From assembly GCA_034638255.1 (NCBI GenBank), contig JAWPGT010000002.1, positions 1 to 64,000 on the forward strand: a DNA stretch of 64,000 bases, read 5' to 3'. How positions within the stretch are numbered: position 1 is the first letter of the stretch; each line of letters begins with the position of its first letter. The notes below the pieces were generated by a model. The model searched no databases, had not been told where the DNA came from, and was given only the letters and a program-made list of their open reading frames with translations. A program made the translations under genes and the position numbers. Shown one piece after another: positions 1 through 12,990 of this stretch. The DNA comes from Coprinus comatus (taxonomy: Eukaryota > Basidiomycota > Agaricomycetes > Agaricales > Agaricaceae).

Positions 1-600
1 GGCTGCCTTTTGGGCTATATACAAAGACCTTACAAAGGTTTAATGAGCCGTGCATCACAAAGTTTGTCAGGAAAACATACAAGAATTGGGTCCGTTCCCC
101 AAAATTTGGATTTGGCAACCCTAAATGCCACCAACTCTGAGAAGCCGATGAACTTGCTCGGGTCACTAAGTTACTAGTACCTTACCTGATCCGACTTGAT
201 GTTTACAGCTTTCTTGCAACAGGGTGATCCTTTGATTCAAAAAAGTAATTCCCTCACAAGTTGTGAATGCATCTCTAGAAGAATGCCAGTAAATTTCATC
301 AAAAAAAGGGAGATTCCGAATTTTGGAGCCGGTTATATTATTCAAAGTAGGTTAGTATAGGTAGCTCTTATGACTCACTCCTTTCAAATACAGTTAGCAA
401 CGGTTTTTGAACATACTGAGCAATCATTTTCTATGTATAGCATTTTTCCATGGTTAATGGGTTTCGGACTCTCAGCGCCCATGGCTCCACTGGTTTCCAT
501 GCTTCTAGTCTGGCGGTGTGAGCTTACCGTAGGATATACCATCAGTGTCAGTAAGACATTTCAACATTATCCAGCGTTACAAATATTCATCTTTACTAGT

Positions 601-1862
601 TAATTGGCTACTGCATAGATACTTTCCTTTTTGGAGTCCTGACCATACAAGCTTGTGAGTCGTTATAGTGATATCTGGTATATATTTTTGTTGAAACTTG
701 TATGTGAAGATCTCTACTACATAGCATTTCCTAGAGACACAATACTACAAAAATCTGTGGTATCAAGTGTATACCTAATCGGAACCGCACAAACTGCGCT
801 GGCACTCTATGATTTTTACATACGATTCTGCTTCTCGTACTCAACACCAATTAGAATTCCTGCGAGTCTTGTTAACAATAACATATACTCCCAGGCAGAT
901 GTTGTTATTGGTTTATACACGTGGTTCACAGTATATTTGAGTGGTGGTTTAGGTATAATTCTTCTTCCTTGATCCATAGTACTCGGTATTGGCATTAACA
1001 TCCTTATACAGTTGCACTCATCGTTCAATTGATGTACGCAAGTCGAATCTGGAAGCTGGCAAAATCTAAGATTGTCACTATCTTGGTCATAATGGTACGA
1101 ACATATTTTTTATGAGTGTATCGAATATTATTTATGAAGCGGTATGTTCAATATCTGGTACTAGTTGGCTGCTGGGCAGTTTGTAGCCAGTGTATTAGCG
1201 GCGGACGATATTCGAGGACGCCCTAATAGGGGTTCACAGAATTTTTCAATAACCACGAATAACAAATATCGAGCTCTAGTGAGTCCATTCTAGGTTGTAC
1301 TGGGGCAAGAATTAGCTATTAAATGTTGTGATTGAGACATGGGGACCTCTGGGCATCCTTTGCGATGTACTAATCGCAGGGTACATGACTTATTATGTGA
1401 GTTGACATATGTTCAAGTTATTGGTACTTGTCATTTACCAAGTACCCAGTTATCAAAGCAGCTTCGGGAATCCGTCTATATGCCAAGGCGCACAAGTGTT
1501 ATTGTTAATAGGATACGGCGACTTTTATTGGAAACGGGTATCTTAACTGGTCAGTCCTTACTTAGTCTCAGTACAAAAGAACAGTCATTTCATTACCTAT
1601 TGCAGTGCTTGTATCTATTGGCTATACGGTCACGTTGATAACTAGTATCGATTATTTCATGCTTCCTGGTCTTATTCTAGGAAAAATATACTCCAACTCG
1701 CTGCTAGTGATGTTAAACAACCGTTTCACAATCATAAGAGGGAGGCATTTCGAGGATGACACTTGTATTTCGTTATACAACGAACCGAACCCAGATGATA
1801 TTCCTTCAGCTTCAACTGCTGAAGCCAATCAGTCTGATGATCGGCCCAATTTGCAGACATAG
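601..1862 (+). CDS. DUF6534-like seven-segment membrane protein, copy A
   Basis: Multi-exon gene of a basidiomycete-expanded membrane family. Recognisable exons in order: LIGYCIDTFLFG (601-653), a segment from DLYYIAFPRD to YTWFTVYLSGGLG (about 703-954), VQLMYASRIWKL (about 1004-1098), LAAGQFVASVLAA (from about 1165), WGPLGILCDVLIAGYMTYY (about 1340-1397), PRRTSVIVNRIRRLLLETG (about 1455-1550) and a last exon with GKIYSNSLLVMLNNRF and GRHFEDD (1603-1862). GT/AG borders join these in frame, giving about seven hydrophobic segments with a basic loop before segment six and a short acidic tail. This fits DUF6534 proteins; the molecular function is unknown. No disabling mutation was seen. The first exon upstream of 601 is unresolved: ATGs at 370 and 481 are candidates, but neither splices cleanly in frame. 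Confidence 0.7.
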
Positions 1863-2988
1863 TATTAGCCTCTTCAGTGGAAGTGAATCCCTGTTTATTG
1901 CTGTATACAGTATCTGATGATCGTATTTATTATCTTTCATGTGTTTCCATACTACTACTCGTACTTGTAATCGTGATCCGTAGAATCGTTTCGGGATTGG
2001 TGCATACCATTCCCCATCTGTTTGAAAATCAACTCTGATCAGAGGAGAGCCCATCTCAAAAGTTCAAAAAACGTTTAAACGTTTCAAATTGTTGCACATG
2101 GGAGCAAGCAAAGTAGAAATGCGAGAAAGAGAGAGAAAATACATATACTTTATAGATTATATATCATCATCAACTACAAAAAAAAACTAAAAAAACTAAA
2201 AACTAAAAAGAGAGAAGAAAAAAACGAAAACGAAAAATGTATAACCCTTTTTATCATAATCACACAAAAATGGGAAAAGCGAGAGCGGTGGGGTAAAAAA
2301 AAGACTGAAAACCAAGAAATGAAAAAATAAGGTAAAAAAAAAAAACTTTGAAACAGAAACACTAAAAAACAAAAAGGGACAAATCTGGATATCTTTGATT
2401 CATAATTCGTAAAATAATCTCTCGACCTCGGAAAAAAAAGGGGAGCGGCGAAAAACAAGTAAAAAAAAATTGACTTGAGTGCTTAACGATGGAAGTGGAG
2501 GAGGAGGAAGAGGAAGAGAGAAAGCTTGATATATGTATAAGAGAAGAGAGAAGGACGAATGAAAGAAATCATCCAATTATCATCCCAAGTGTATAGCTAT
2601 AACACAAAGCCAATAGTCAATAGCCAAAAGAGAAAGAAAAAGCGCGAGAGGAATCAGGCACGATACGAGGAGAGAGAATAACAAGAAGGAGCATTGTGTG
2701 GAGCAGAAAAGGTAGGACAACAGTAAACAGTGCGTGGAATAGCATTAACACCCATGTAGAAGAGAGGAGAGTTAAAAAACACAAAGTGGAGGTGGGAGAA
2801 GCAGAGGCGGAAGGAGGGGAGCATGGGTTCGGTCAGGGTCAGGTACTTTCTATTTCGATGGGAGGAAGGGAAGTGATCGGTCGGAAGTAGAAGGAATGCA
2901 TCGAGAAAACTGAAATGAACAGAACGTGTGGGTGGCGGGACACGAAACGATCGAGGAAACTCAAAAACCCGAAAAGAAAAATTCATGT
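1863..2988. other. Intergenic, low complexity
   Basis: No gene seen. About 2140-2470 is very A-rich with short homopolymers, and about 2480-2890 is purine-rich on the plus strand (GA/GGA runs). It lies between the 3' ends of two convergent genes and probably holds the 3' UTR of the Q-rich gene on the minus strand. Open frames here are compositional artefacts. Confidence 0.6.
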
Positions 2989-5900
2989 TTATTGCCATGT
3001 CGACCCCAAGAAATCGTATTCTCCATCAATACCCTGTTCTCCACCCATGCCACCCATTCCGCCCATTCCCATTCCCATTCCCATCGTACCAACATTCATG
3101 CCTCCCATTCCCATAGCGCCAGGGTTTATTCCCATACCTCCCATACCCTGCGATTGACCTGCAGGATTGGGAGTGGCTGACATATGTCTTGAAACATCAC
3201 CAGCACCAGGGAAGCCTGCATTTCCACTTCCAGGTGGTCCTCCTGCTGTCCAATTCCCTCCATTACCGCCAGCGCCAGCACCACCTGCCCAACCCATTCC
3301 GTGGTTAAATCCTGGGTTTTGTTGTTGAGCGTTTTGTTGTTGTTGTTGTTGTTGTTGTTGCTGCTGCTGCTGCTGCTGTTGAAGTTGCATCATTCTCGCG
3401 ACCTGTCCTTGTTGCTGTTGCATCAACATCCTCTGATAATCTTCTGTCCCCTGTTGTCCTCCTTGTCCACCACCACCACCACCACCAAGAGAAGATAAAC
3501 CTATCGGACCAGAGCTTAACGATCTTGAAGGTACCCTTGGTGTCATAGGTGAAGCAGCACCTCCACTATTCGTAGGAGACCTCACACTTCTTGCAATTCC
3601 AGGAATAGAAGCATTTGATCTTAGTGTTGGAGGTCCAGGTACAAACGCATCACTTCCCGTCGATCCACCCATACCCATACCTCCTAAACCAGGTGCAACA
3701 GGCGATCCATGCGAAGGTGACGCCATATTTCCAGCACCACCTTGTTGTTGTTGTTGCTGTTGATGGTGCTGCTGCTGTTGCGCCATTTGTTGTCTCAACA
3801 TTCTATCCTGTTGAATGGCCATTTGTTGGGGTGTTAATCCCATACCTCCAGGTCCACTCATTCCACTAGGTCCACCACCACCACCACCACCGCCAGCATT
3901 AGCAGCTGCTATGCGTTGTTGTTGCATCAACATCAATTGTCTTTGTTGATTCATACTCATATCCATTCCTCTTGCAGCCATCATTCTAGGATCCATTCCT
4001 CCCATTCCTCCTGTACCAGGACCACCACCTAACATCCCACCAACACCAACGCCTTGAGGAACAACAGGTGAACCTGGACCTCCTGGACCTCCTACCCCCT
4101 GTGCTCCTGGACCACCTCTCTGTTGCGATTGTTGCGATTGTGGTTGTTGTTCCATCTGTCTCTGTTGCATAGTTTGTTGAACAACCAACATCTTCTGCAA
4201 TTGCTGCTGAAGTGGTAATTGTAAGAACCCAGGTACGTTCCTCACCATATAATTAACAAAAGGATGATTAGGAGTTCGAAGAACCGTATATGCTTGTTGA
4301 AGTCCACTAGCCATATTAATATTCCCCGCTCCTCCTCCTCCTGGACCACCAACCCCTTGACCTTGACCTTGACCGCCAGGATTAGGTGAACCGGCATCAG
4401 CACCAGTATTCGAATTAGGTATCATACCAGGTGGTGACATTTGTCCTTTAGCCATCGCACGTGCCAACTGAGCTTGTCTAGCTCTTTGTTGCTGTTCTGG
4501 AGTCATCACTCCACCGGGTATTCCTCCTCCTACAACATTCATACCCATTCCATCTCCTCCAACAGGTGTAGAACTAGAACCAGCCGAACCAGGTGGTGGT
4601 GGTGGTGGCATAGAAGGACCAGGTGTACCAGAATTTGCAGAACCAGCAGGTGAACCATTCCTCGCATTCGTATTTGAGGAGTTGGCGTTATGGTATGTAT
4701 TATTACTACTAGCCATAGGATTAGGAGTTGGAGTTCCACTTGGCGTTCCACCGTTAATTGATCCGCCTCCTCCTGTAGATGAAGGTGTAGATGTATTTAC
4801 GTTAAGACCGTTCATGCCAGAAGGATTCATAGGTAAAGGTGGTGGCATCATTTTACTTTCTCCTGTATCCCTTCGTTTATTCATCATCTGCATCGTAGCA
4901 TCATCAGGTCGTTCACGCTTCAACATGTTTTGGTGATGAAGTTGTTGAAGTTGTTGCTGCTGCTGATTATGTTGTTGTTGAGCATGAGCAGCTTGTTGTT
5001 GAGCATGATGTTGTTGTTGAGCTTGGTGCTGTTGTTGAGCTTGGTGCTGTTGTTGCGCCTGATGTTGTTGCTGAGCTTGATGTTGCTGAGCCTGATGTTG
5101 CTGCTGCTGCTGTTGTTGTTGTTGTTGCATTTGAGCAGCATGATGTTGCTGCTGCTGGAATTTGACACGAGCAATTTCTTTAGCGAATAGATTTGGGAGT
5201 TCAGCATATAGTGCCCGAATTCGGTCCGTTGGAACAAAATCAAGTGGTGGGGGTGGTTCCATGTGGGGTATCATCTAATAGGCGTGTAGTGTAAACAAAA
5301 ACACACATAGTAACAAAGTAAAAGGAAGAACGTACAGTGACTTGACCATCGGCGAGAGAAGCTAGCCACGAAAGGTTTGTTTTTAGACAGGTATTGTAAC
5401 TTAAGGGGGAAAAAAAGAGTATAAGCATATAATTCATGGCTTCAAAGCAATTCAAGTTGACGTACTGCACATATCGAGGGTCATTAGGGGGTATTCCTTG
5501 TGCTTGTAGTCGAGAAAAGATACTGTAGGAGATAGGGAGTCAAACACCTCATTAGCTTTAATGTTCACGGTTTTGTTCGTTGTTTTGTATGCATACCTGA
5601 AAAGTTCGACGTTCAAATCAAGCACCTTTGAGATTTTGATATCACGGGCGACATTATTAGCAGATTCGGCGGTAGGAGTTGAGGTATTCGTTCGCTGCTG
5701 CTGCAGTTGCGGTTGATGCCGCTGATGGTGTTGTTGCAGTTGTTGCCGGTGCATTTGTTGAGAACGTTGCTGAAGCAATGGATTTCCTTTCGATACATCT
5801 TGTTTCCCCTTTAACTGTGGTTGTTGTTGTTGGAATGATTGAACCGTCTTCGCTTTCGAATCAATCTCCTCCTTTTCTTTCTTCTCCTCAACCGAACCTT

Positions 5901-6780
5901 CATTCTCATCCACCTCGTCGGGAGGTGGAGATAATGGACTGAGAGGTGAACTTTGTCTCGATGATGTTAGCTTTTCCGTTTTTGTTGTATCATCTCCATT
6001 TCCACCTTCCTCTTCCTCTTCCTCCTCTTCCTTTTTCTTTGCCTTATTACTACCGCCAGCACTACTCTCATCTTCTTCCCTTTCACCACCTTCACCTTCA
6101 TTTTCACCAGGTCCATTAGGCGAATTCGTTTCTGGTACAGGTGAAAGTGGTGAACTCCTATCCTCTCTATCTCCACTAGTTGGAGATGCCCCCGTAATGG
6201 TTCCAATACCTTCAGTTGTAGCAGTAGTCGTTGAGAAAGGTGGTGGTCTGGAACTTGAAGCTATCGAAGAAACAGTAACAGGTGGAGATTCAACACTTCC
6301 TCTTATACCATCCTCATTCCTACTCTCTCCTATATGATCTCCAATATCATCATCTTCCAGATTCGGAGGTGACAAATTCATGACATCGTCTATCAGAAAT
6401 GAATCTGGATTAAACACCAAAGAATCATCATCATCACCTCCACCTAAACCAACGCCAACGCCAACACCACTCAAATCCAAATCATCATCCAACCCATTCG
6501 AACCATTCAACATCATTCCACCAACACCTCCTCCCATTCCCATCGTCATCGCACTAGTATTTGAAGTGGAATGTGAAGTACCACCATTTATACCAGTAGG
6601 AGTTGTTGAAGTTCCAAAAGGATCATTAACATCTACATCCCAAGTAAATGATTCTAAAGCAGCTACAGATGCTGATGATTTGAGTGGCGAAGTAATAGAA
6701 GTAGAACCTGAAGCTGTTGAATTGCTAGTGTTTGGTGAATTATGTTGTTGGTGATGACGACCTCGATCAAGATGAATCAT
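2989..6780 (-). CDS. Glutamine-rich SSXT (SS18-like) transcriptional coactivator
   Basis: Four exons: 6780-5597, 5522-5466, 5399-5336, 5274-2989. They sum to 3591 bases (1196 residues) with all phases agreeing. Exon 1 is acidic and Ser/Thr-rich. Its end, exons 2-3 and the start of exon 4 form a block reading KVLDLNVELF, then QAQGIPP, then YNTCLKTNLSWLASLADGQV. The pattern L-x-x-N-x-x-L followed by Y-x-x-x-L-x-x-NL-x-x-LA-x-x-AD is the signature of the SSXT N-terminal domain of SS18 and plant GIF/AN3, subunits of SWI/SNF-type remodelling complexes. The rest is poly-Q, Gly/Met/Pro-rich, with an ordered-looking segment near NHPFVNYMVRNVPGFLQLP and an acidic-aromatic C-terminus ending DFLGSTWQ. 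Unlike animal SS18, the domain is central, behind about 390 residues. Inferred role: nuclear coactivator. Confidence 0.7.
3338..5155 (-). repeat. CAG/CAA tracts encoding poly-glutamine
   Basis: Trinucleotide-rich tracts lie inside the last exon of the SSXT-like gene, mainly 3338-3385, 3745-3785 and 4935-5155. They mix CAA and CAG codons. The last one alternates His-Ala-Gln-rich units (QQHQAQ repeats). They are coding microsatellites and likely length-variable between strains. Confidence 0.85.
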
Positions 6781-8468
6781 AGTTTTCGGAGATTTCGGGA
6801 GAAGAATGAGTGAGAGTGAGAGAAAAAAAACGTGTTATTGTTGTTGTTGCGTGTAATTCGGTTTCGTGTTGTTGTTGTTATTGAACCTCCCAAGACTCCG
6901 AGTCCGTCGTGTCCGTTTCCTTTGTTTGGTCCTAGTTTATACTTTAAATTCCTTCTTCCCTTTCCTTTCGGAATGAGCGCTCTCGTTTATAAAAACTCTA
7001 TGATGTTTATGTGAATCACCTTTTTCGTTTTTAAGAAAAAACACCGAGTGTACAACAAAGCACAGGTGCAAGTGTCTTTTTTTTACAACAAGATTTGAAG
7101 GGGTGGGTGAAGTGTGTGATGTTGAAGGAAGGAAGATTGAGAGAGGTATATGGACTGTTTAGAGAACTACAAACAGACCAACCCACACCCATTCCCCTCA
7201 CCAAACGCGTGGGATAGTTACCTGTGTCGGAGTCCGAATTAACAACCCTCCCCCCCAACCACAGGCCCATGTACAATATCCAAAAATGGGATGTTCTTTA
7301 AAAGGGACGAAAAAGATTCGGTGAGGGAAGGAGTGGATAACCAACATTGCTTCCTTTATATTAACTTGTAATACGTACCTGAACATTCCATCATGTGAAA
7401 GATTCCCGATACCGATACAACCTCGATTCCTTGAATGACCTCGGCCCGTACCATACTATGTTTGATCAAAAAAATCACAAAATCAAAAAACGTTTTCGAA
7501 CAAAAACAGAAAAACGTTGTGGAACACTTGTGAACCCGGGGTTAATTGCAAAAATGTCAATGATAACCTTTAAACGATGACATGTGTTGTTGGAAACTTT
7601 CGAACCAGAACCATCATAAACATACAATTTTACGAATAAATGTAGTTTGGTACAAGGCACAACATTGTACAAGTCATTGTTCGGATGAGATAAACATAAA
7701 ATAGGTGAGACTAGTTGATATATATCTGAACTACAAATACCCGAGAAAAAGCATCTTATATCTACATTCTGAGATCTAAGCAAAATTGGCGCTAAATACT
7801 TGGAGATTTCGTATGTGTTCTAGCCTCGGCGTTATATATACCAAGCTACTAAATGATCTGACCAATGAAATAGATCCAGGACAAATCATTGCTTCGCCCA
7901 AATTGCTTCCCCGAGCTATGTGATTACAAAAAAAAAAAAAAAGTCTGGGCAGTCCCGATATTATGGACCACACACTATATAATGTGACACAAAACGAGAA
8001 AATTCCGTTCCATTCCCCCCCGTTCAACTTCACATCTAAACTATGACGTAGCTTTCAGCTAACAAGACGATGTGCCAAGTTCAACTTGAAGTCACAATTG
8101 ATCTAGGATCGACACTATAATACAAACTCGGGTGTTATGAGCCTCGCTATAAATATACTATGAGGTGAGCTAGAAATTGAATTCCTACAGTCCAAAATCG
8201 AAACCTCCGAGATCATCACCACGCTTGCCAACCACAGGGTATTAATCGGGAAAGCAGGCGAAGAGTACAATGAGACTCCTATTCTATAGAAGTTCAAAAG
8301 AAAGACGGGAAGAAGCAAGTTACTGATATTCTTAACAATCACTTGCCTGTCATCTACAAATTGAACGTATATACTACTAGGCCAGTCGCTGTTTTAGAAT
8401 TCTCAAGTCGCTGCTCAAAATTAACAGCGGCAGTGTGAGTATACAACATCCAAGTTTCCACTAAGCTA
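6781..8468. other. Intergenic: upstream region of the SSXT-like gene and downstream of copy B
   Basis: No gene supported. 6800-6900 holds GTT repeats next to the start of the Q-rich gene, likely 5' UTR or promoter. 7030-8400 contains only short frames without recognisable motifs. There is a poly-A run near 7928-7942. Confidence 0.5.
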
Positions 8469-9867
8469 CTACGACAGAACCTTTCTACATCGTCGCCAAA
8501 CTAGAAACGATGGTAAACCAAGCCGAGGTCTTCTCCAAATCCTACTACGTGGTTGATCTGGCAGTGGCTCATCGCTTGAAGAAACGACATCTAGGGGCCT
8601 CTCTGGGTTTGATTCGGTGACATATAACGAGACACAAACATCATCCTTGTTGTGTCTTCCACCTATAATCGTAAACCGACTATTTAACATCACCAATAAA
8701 GAGTTTGAATAAAGTTTTCCTAGGCAAAGACCGGCAATAATGCTACGATATGGAAGGAAGTCAGAGGTTGCCGCGGTAAGTGTATAAGTAGTAGATACAA
8801 GCACTAGAGAAGGTCCAAGGATTGGTTTATTGGTTGAGAATTTGCTGTATCACAACCTCACTTTAGAACTCACTGGTTATTAAACCTGTCTCTAGTACGA
8901 GACGTCGAATTCTGTTAACTACTACACTTGTACGCCTTGGCATGGCGGTAGACTTCCGAAGTTGTTTCGATAGCTGAACGAGTTGAAGGGATGATAAGTT
9001 GAATATTTTTGTTTTGTGAAAGAGGGAAACCAGTCAACATACATAATATGTCATGTATCCAGTGATCAATGTGTCACATAATGCACCAATAGATCCCCAT
9101 AGCTTTACCAGGAGTTAATTATCATCGGGATGACATCAAGAGGAATCATTCTTGTACTCACAAATACTCTAGTGAAGTTGTAAGCTCGATACACATATGT
9201 TCCATCGGGAATGGTGGGGCTACTTTGAATAAGAACCCAAACCACGACAATAAAGATTGTTGTTACACATTGCGCAAGTGCCATCTGGACCCGAAAATTT
9301 AAGTTTGCGATAGCCTTTTTGATAATGAGAAATGTACATACTAGTACAATGAGGAAGGTAACGCTCTTGGCTCGCGAGAGTACCCAGATTCGGCGTGCAT
9401 ACACCAGCTGAACAATACACGCAACTGTTCCAGATATATTAGTCGCTGTTGCATATAGTATGAAATATAAAAAGATTATACAACCTAAGCCACCACATAA
9501 GATTATTGTGAACCATGAATATATTTGATTAGGTCCCCCGCCATAATCGGTAATATATGCTTCCGACAAACCTAAGTAGAGGAAAAGAGTACGTTCAATC
9601 CCATGAATCTCGTGCGCTGTGGCATTAAGGATGCAGAAAAGGGTGTAGAAGTCATGGAGAGCTACCATCGTTTGCACAGTACCAATCAAATAGACGATCA
9701 AGACAACACATTTCTGCGTCCGTGTATCTCCTTGAAATGCTATATAATACAGATCTATAGAACTTACATCATTAATAATAAAATTGTGAGGTAGAGGTAA
9801 ATGAGGACTCACATGTTTGCATAGTTAAAATTCCAAAAAGAAAAAAGTCGACACAGTAACCGATTAC
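8469..9867 (-). CDS. DUF6534-like membrane protein, copy B
   Basis: Same exon order as copy A, on the minus strand: IGYCVDFFLFGILTMQT (from 9867), YYIAFQGDTRTQKC to YSWFTIILCGGLG, VQLVYARRIWVLSR, ALAQCVTTIFIVVVWV, VKLWGSIGALCDTLITGYM (about 9105-9060), MPRRTSVVVNRIRRLVLE (about 8960-8890), and the last exon with GKLYSNSLLVMLNSRFT and GRHNKDD ending at 8469. Several introns are free of stops, so 9812-9105 also reads through as one open frame. No disabling change was found. The first exon upstream of 9867 is unresolved: no donor in the right phase was found near the ATGs at about 9928 and 10053. Predicted seven-segment integral membrane protein of unknown role. Confidence 0.68.
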
Positions 9868-9994
9868 CTAGTAAAAATTTGGCCCAAGTTTTGAAACTCC
9901 AGGTTTGAAAGACACCAACAGTCATTGTCAGACTTTCTCCAAGCCTTCTGAAAGAAATTGTTAAACACCCGGGAATACGAAGAAGGAGAAACAT

Positions 9995-11012
9995 ATTTAA
10001 TACCGGAAGTAGTATTCACTTTCAGCCCACGAAGTTATCACGGTAGCCATGATGGAGATTCAAAGGAGTAGTACTTGCTCAAGAAATGATATTTGCTGAT
10101 CAATGGTCCATCGTTTATACCGTTGAGGAGGTCTTATGATCAGATTTCTACAAAGGACGATGATCAAAGTTTGATACTTGTTTCAGAGCCAAAGTATGCG
10201 GCGATGTCGATGGAGCCTAGATTCTGTGGGAATTAGTGGGGAAGAACTGATGAATTAAAAGGCAAGTAATGGTCTACTTAGTACTGCCCTGTTCCGTTGA
10301 CCGTTGACGACTAATATTCTGTGTTCCTTTAAGGTATGGGCAGGATAAGAAGGACGAATATGGACTACAACTCACAAGGGAACCTGACACACTGTAGGTG
10401 AATCGAGGTGGATATAGCTTCGTGCAAGCAACAACTCATCTTTGGGGAAAAGGTTTGACAGTGCAGTGTCGGCGATTTGATCCCAGCAGAATTCACATGA
10501 TAGACTAGCAGTCGGATAGACTCTATCGAAGTTTCGGATACCTGTCAAACTCTGCATCTTCATTCTGCTTTGTAGAGCCCAGGTTAGCAGAGTACATGCA
10601 CAGAACACAGACCTCTTCGACTTGTTCACAAAAAGAGCTGCGAGCTTGTATTCCAAGAAACCCAGATATTTCTATCAAGAAGAAAAAAGTTGATATTTGA
10701 GATTAATAAGTTATTATGTGATGTATAGTTGATGCTTCAAAGTCAATCAAATTCCAAAGCTCGAGTTCCACCTCTCGAGATCACGGTGGTGTTTATATCC
10801 CGTTGCAGAGGCAAATGTCCAAGCATCCAAAAATTACTGTTCAAACCCCAGAAAACGACGTGACAGATTAAATCATCGATGATCGGACTCCTGTGAATAG
10901 AGTCCAATGTTAGAAGTAATGATTTGGATAGGGTAGAATGAATCGTAACTTTCAAGATAAAGCAGTGCGATATCCCAGAGAATCCGCAATTTCTCGCTTT
11001 ACTAAGGAATAT
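9995..11012. other. Intergenic, no recognisable gene
   Basis: The minus strand carries a 94-codon frame at 10656-10372 and other short frames with no motif I recognise. This may include the missing first exon of copy B (up to about 10060). Confidence 0.4.
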
Positions 11013-11603
11013 CTATATTTGTTTCTGCCCAAAGAAATGTTGAAGGGATGAATATGTGAGATGGAGAATGTGATCATCGGTGGGAGGTGACTCTACGTCA
11101 TTAGCGTTTAGCAACAATAGTACAAATGCATAAACCATAAACCAAGACCCAATTGGAGCTTCGTTTTTTATCAGTATTTTAACTTTGTGGTGACCTCCTC
11201 CACCAGGAAGAGACATCGGAGGAATGGCGGTGCACGAGCGGGAAGTACGTATGGTTGGATGTCGACATAGGCATTGGAACTGAACTTGAAATATGGCCAA
11301 TGGGAGTACAATCTTCTCCTTTGTGTCCATATAAGAGTATCTCGTGATGTAAGGACGTAGGATATCGGGAATAGATGATACGAGGGACTGAGGAGACGCA
11401 ACTGGTGGGTGGATAAAAGGGAAATCGGAGCAACAAAGTTCTGTTGAATAGGAAGCAAAGACGAATAAATGGACGTCTGGTAGAAAGGAAAACTTCTTGT
11501 ATGGGGTCTCAGGTTTCGTGGAATAATCCAGGTTCAAAGCTTCTCGAGTTCGATTATGACAACGACGATGAACATGTATACTATGCACAGTTCTGGGGTA
11601 CAT
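11013..11603 (-). pseudogene. Decayed relative of the two-TM gene at 20.1 kb (K3)
   Basis: The minus-strand frame includes GSWFMVYAFVLLLLNANDVE, which parallels IIPWFLLLWVCVFVVVLNAS of the gene at 20149-20814. The stretch around 11185-11300 also resembles 14430-14520 (shared CAGTGACCTCC-type blocks and a following AATGGCGGTGCAC/TATGGCAGTGCAC block). The second membrane segment and C-terminal half are not recognisable, so it reads as a degraded partial copy. A real small gene cannot be excluded. Confidence 0.4.
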
Positions 11604-11829
11604 GTCAGCTTAGCGCTCAGGCGATTTTCAAAGAAGCAACGTACCCGAGTACCCATTCTTATCCAAATTCCGAAAGAGAACATTCTCGAGGATTTGAATT
11701 CTGTATAGTCATCATAGCTGACAGCAATATATGACCAATATCTGTGGGAATCAGCTGCGTTTCCAAATCATCCTCGACCAGACTCTGAACTACCGACCCG
11801 ACTAATTGGGCGATTTTCATAATAAACGA

Positions 11830-12760
11830 CTTACGCATTTTTGGGGGCTCGTATGACTTCTCTTACACTGGTCCGCAAGCTGAAACGTCATCGAAGGATT
11901 GGTATAAACCGTCAGGATGTGGAGAACAGGTATATGAAAATACTCATCCTTCCAGACCAAATTTCGATTCCCGTAACAACATCCAAATAACCCCAGCCTG
12001 AATAGACGTTATGACGATGACAATGAGGCTTTATCTCGATAGTAACTCAGAAAATATGATGCCTGTACATGGGAAACATTGTTTAAATGTTTATATCCGA
12101 GCCACAACAGCTGAGCAAAACAAACATACCAGGTCCTTTGGAGTATCCAGACGATCAGGAAGATATGTGATATGGATATTTGAGTATCCGTTGACCTGTT
12201 GCAACAGCGAGCGCTATCGAACTTCAAACTTCAAATGAATTGACGATGGATAAAACTTTGAAGGCTCTAGTCTTCTGACGGCATAGACACGAGGTAATTT
12301 ATTATTTTGCGGATATTTGTTGCATACGAGGTATAGAAACATAGAAATGTATAAGAATATTTGCATTTGGAAATTGGCGGGATGGCTGGAAGGCTGGAAC
12401 GAATTACTCATGGACGAAGTCCTGTCGGCGGAGTTTGAAATTCACAAGCCGCCGCCGAGCGTTACATACTTCCCTCACATTGACAATGATATTGAAGCTC
12501 GAAGATATTAAGATTCGACATTCAAGAAAACAGACGCCATGGTAGGTCGAGTCGTTGAGGTTCAAGCTATGAACATCCAGTCCTATTAATGTCAGTAGAA
12601 ATAATCCAATCATAATGTAGTGAGAGAAAAACAATGGAGAGGACATTTCAGAGAGGATTTATGATTATTAAGTACAAAAAATAGTTGAGAGATCCAGCCT
12701 CTAAGTGGAGGACACAGTAATAGCTAAGTATATGATGATGAATCTTGACTTCGTGATCGT
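11830..12760 (-). pseudogene. Companion module behind copy C (decayed, unidentified)
   Basis: The minus strand carries blocks shared with three other places: behind copy E (17.1-18.06 kb), behind H (54.1-55.0 kb) and behind F (57.9-58.9 kb). Shared blocks include VYAVRRLEPSKFY (about 12290-12250), a block ending QRTWYVC before a GTATGT donor (about 12130), and a membrane-like segment upstream of a GTGAGTAT donor (about 11960). The layout suggests an intron-containing membrane protein gene. Frames are broken, and I cannot name the family. A distant DUF6533/DUF6534-type gene is one possibility, because the -ISSLVDIIITPIWIG- segment seen in the 54.9 kb copy has that flavour. Confidence 0.45.
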
Positions 12761-12990
12761 CGGAAAGAGAAAAAGATCTATGAGATCCAGTGAACACATG
12801 AACGGATTACACACACCAAGTTACGATACCACCTCCATTTCTACTACGTCGTCGCCGAAGTGAATATGAAAGTAAGGTATCCCGAGTCTCTTGGCCTTCA
12901 GTTGTTGATGTGGAAATGTCATCTGTGTTGGACATTACATCACATGACGAAGTTGTAGATATATAATGTCTTCACCAACGTCAATATAAC

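Noticed and set aside
4920..5243. Asn/Ser-rich open frame opposite and alongside the poly-Q exon
   Set aside because: It is the out-of-frame shadow of CAA/CAG repeats; the -SSXT- reading in the other frame has domain content and spliced upstream exons.
12009..12227. Companion module as a pheromone receptor (STE3-like) fragment
   Set aside because: A few hydrophobic blocks with conserved W/Y/C invited this idea, but none of the STE3 signature stretches could be found.
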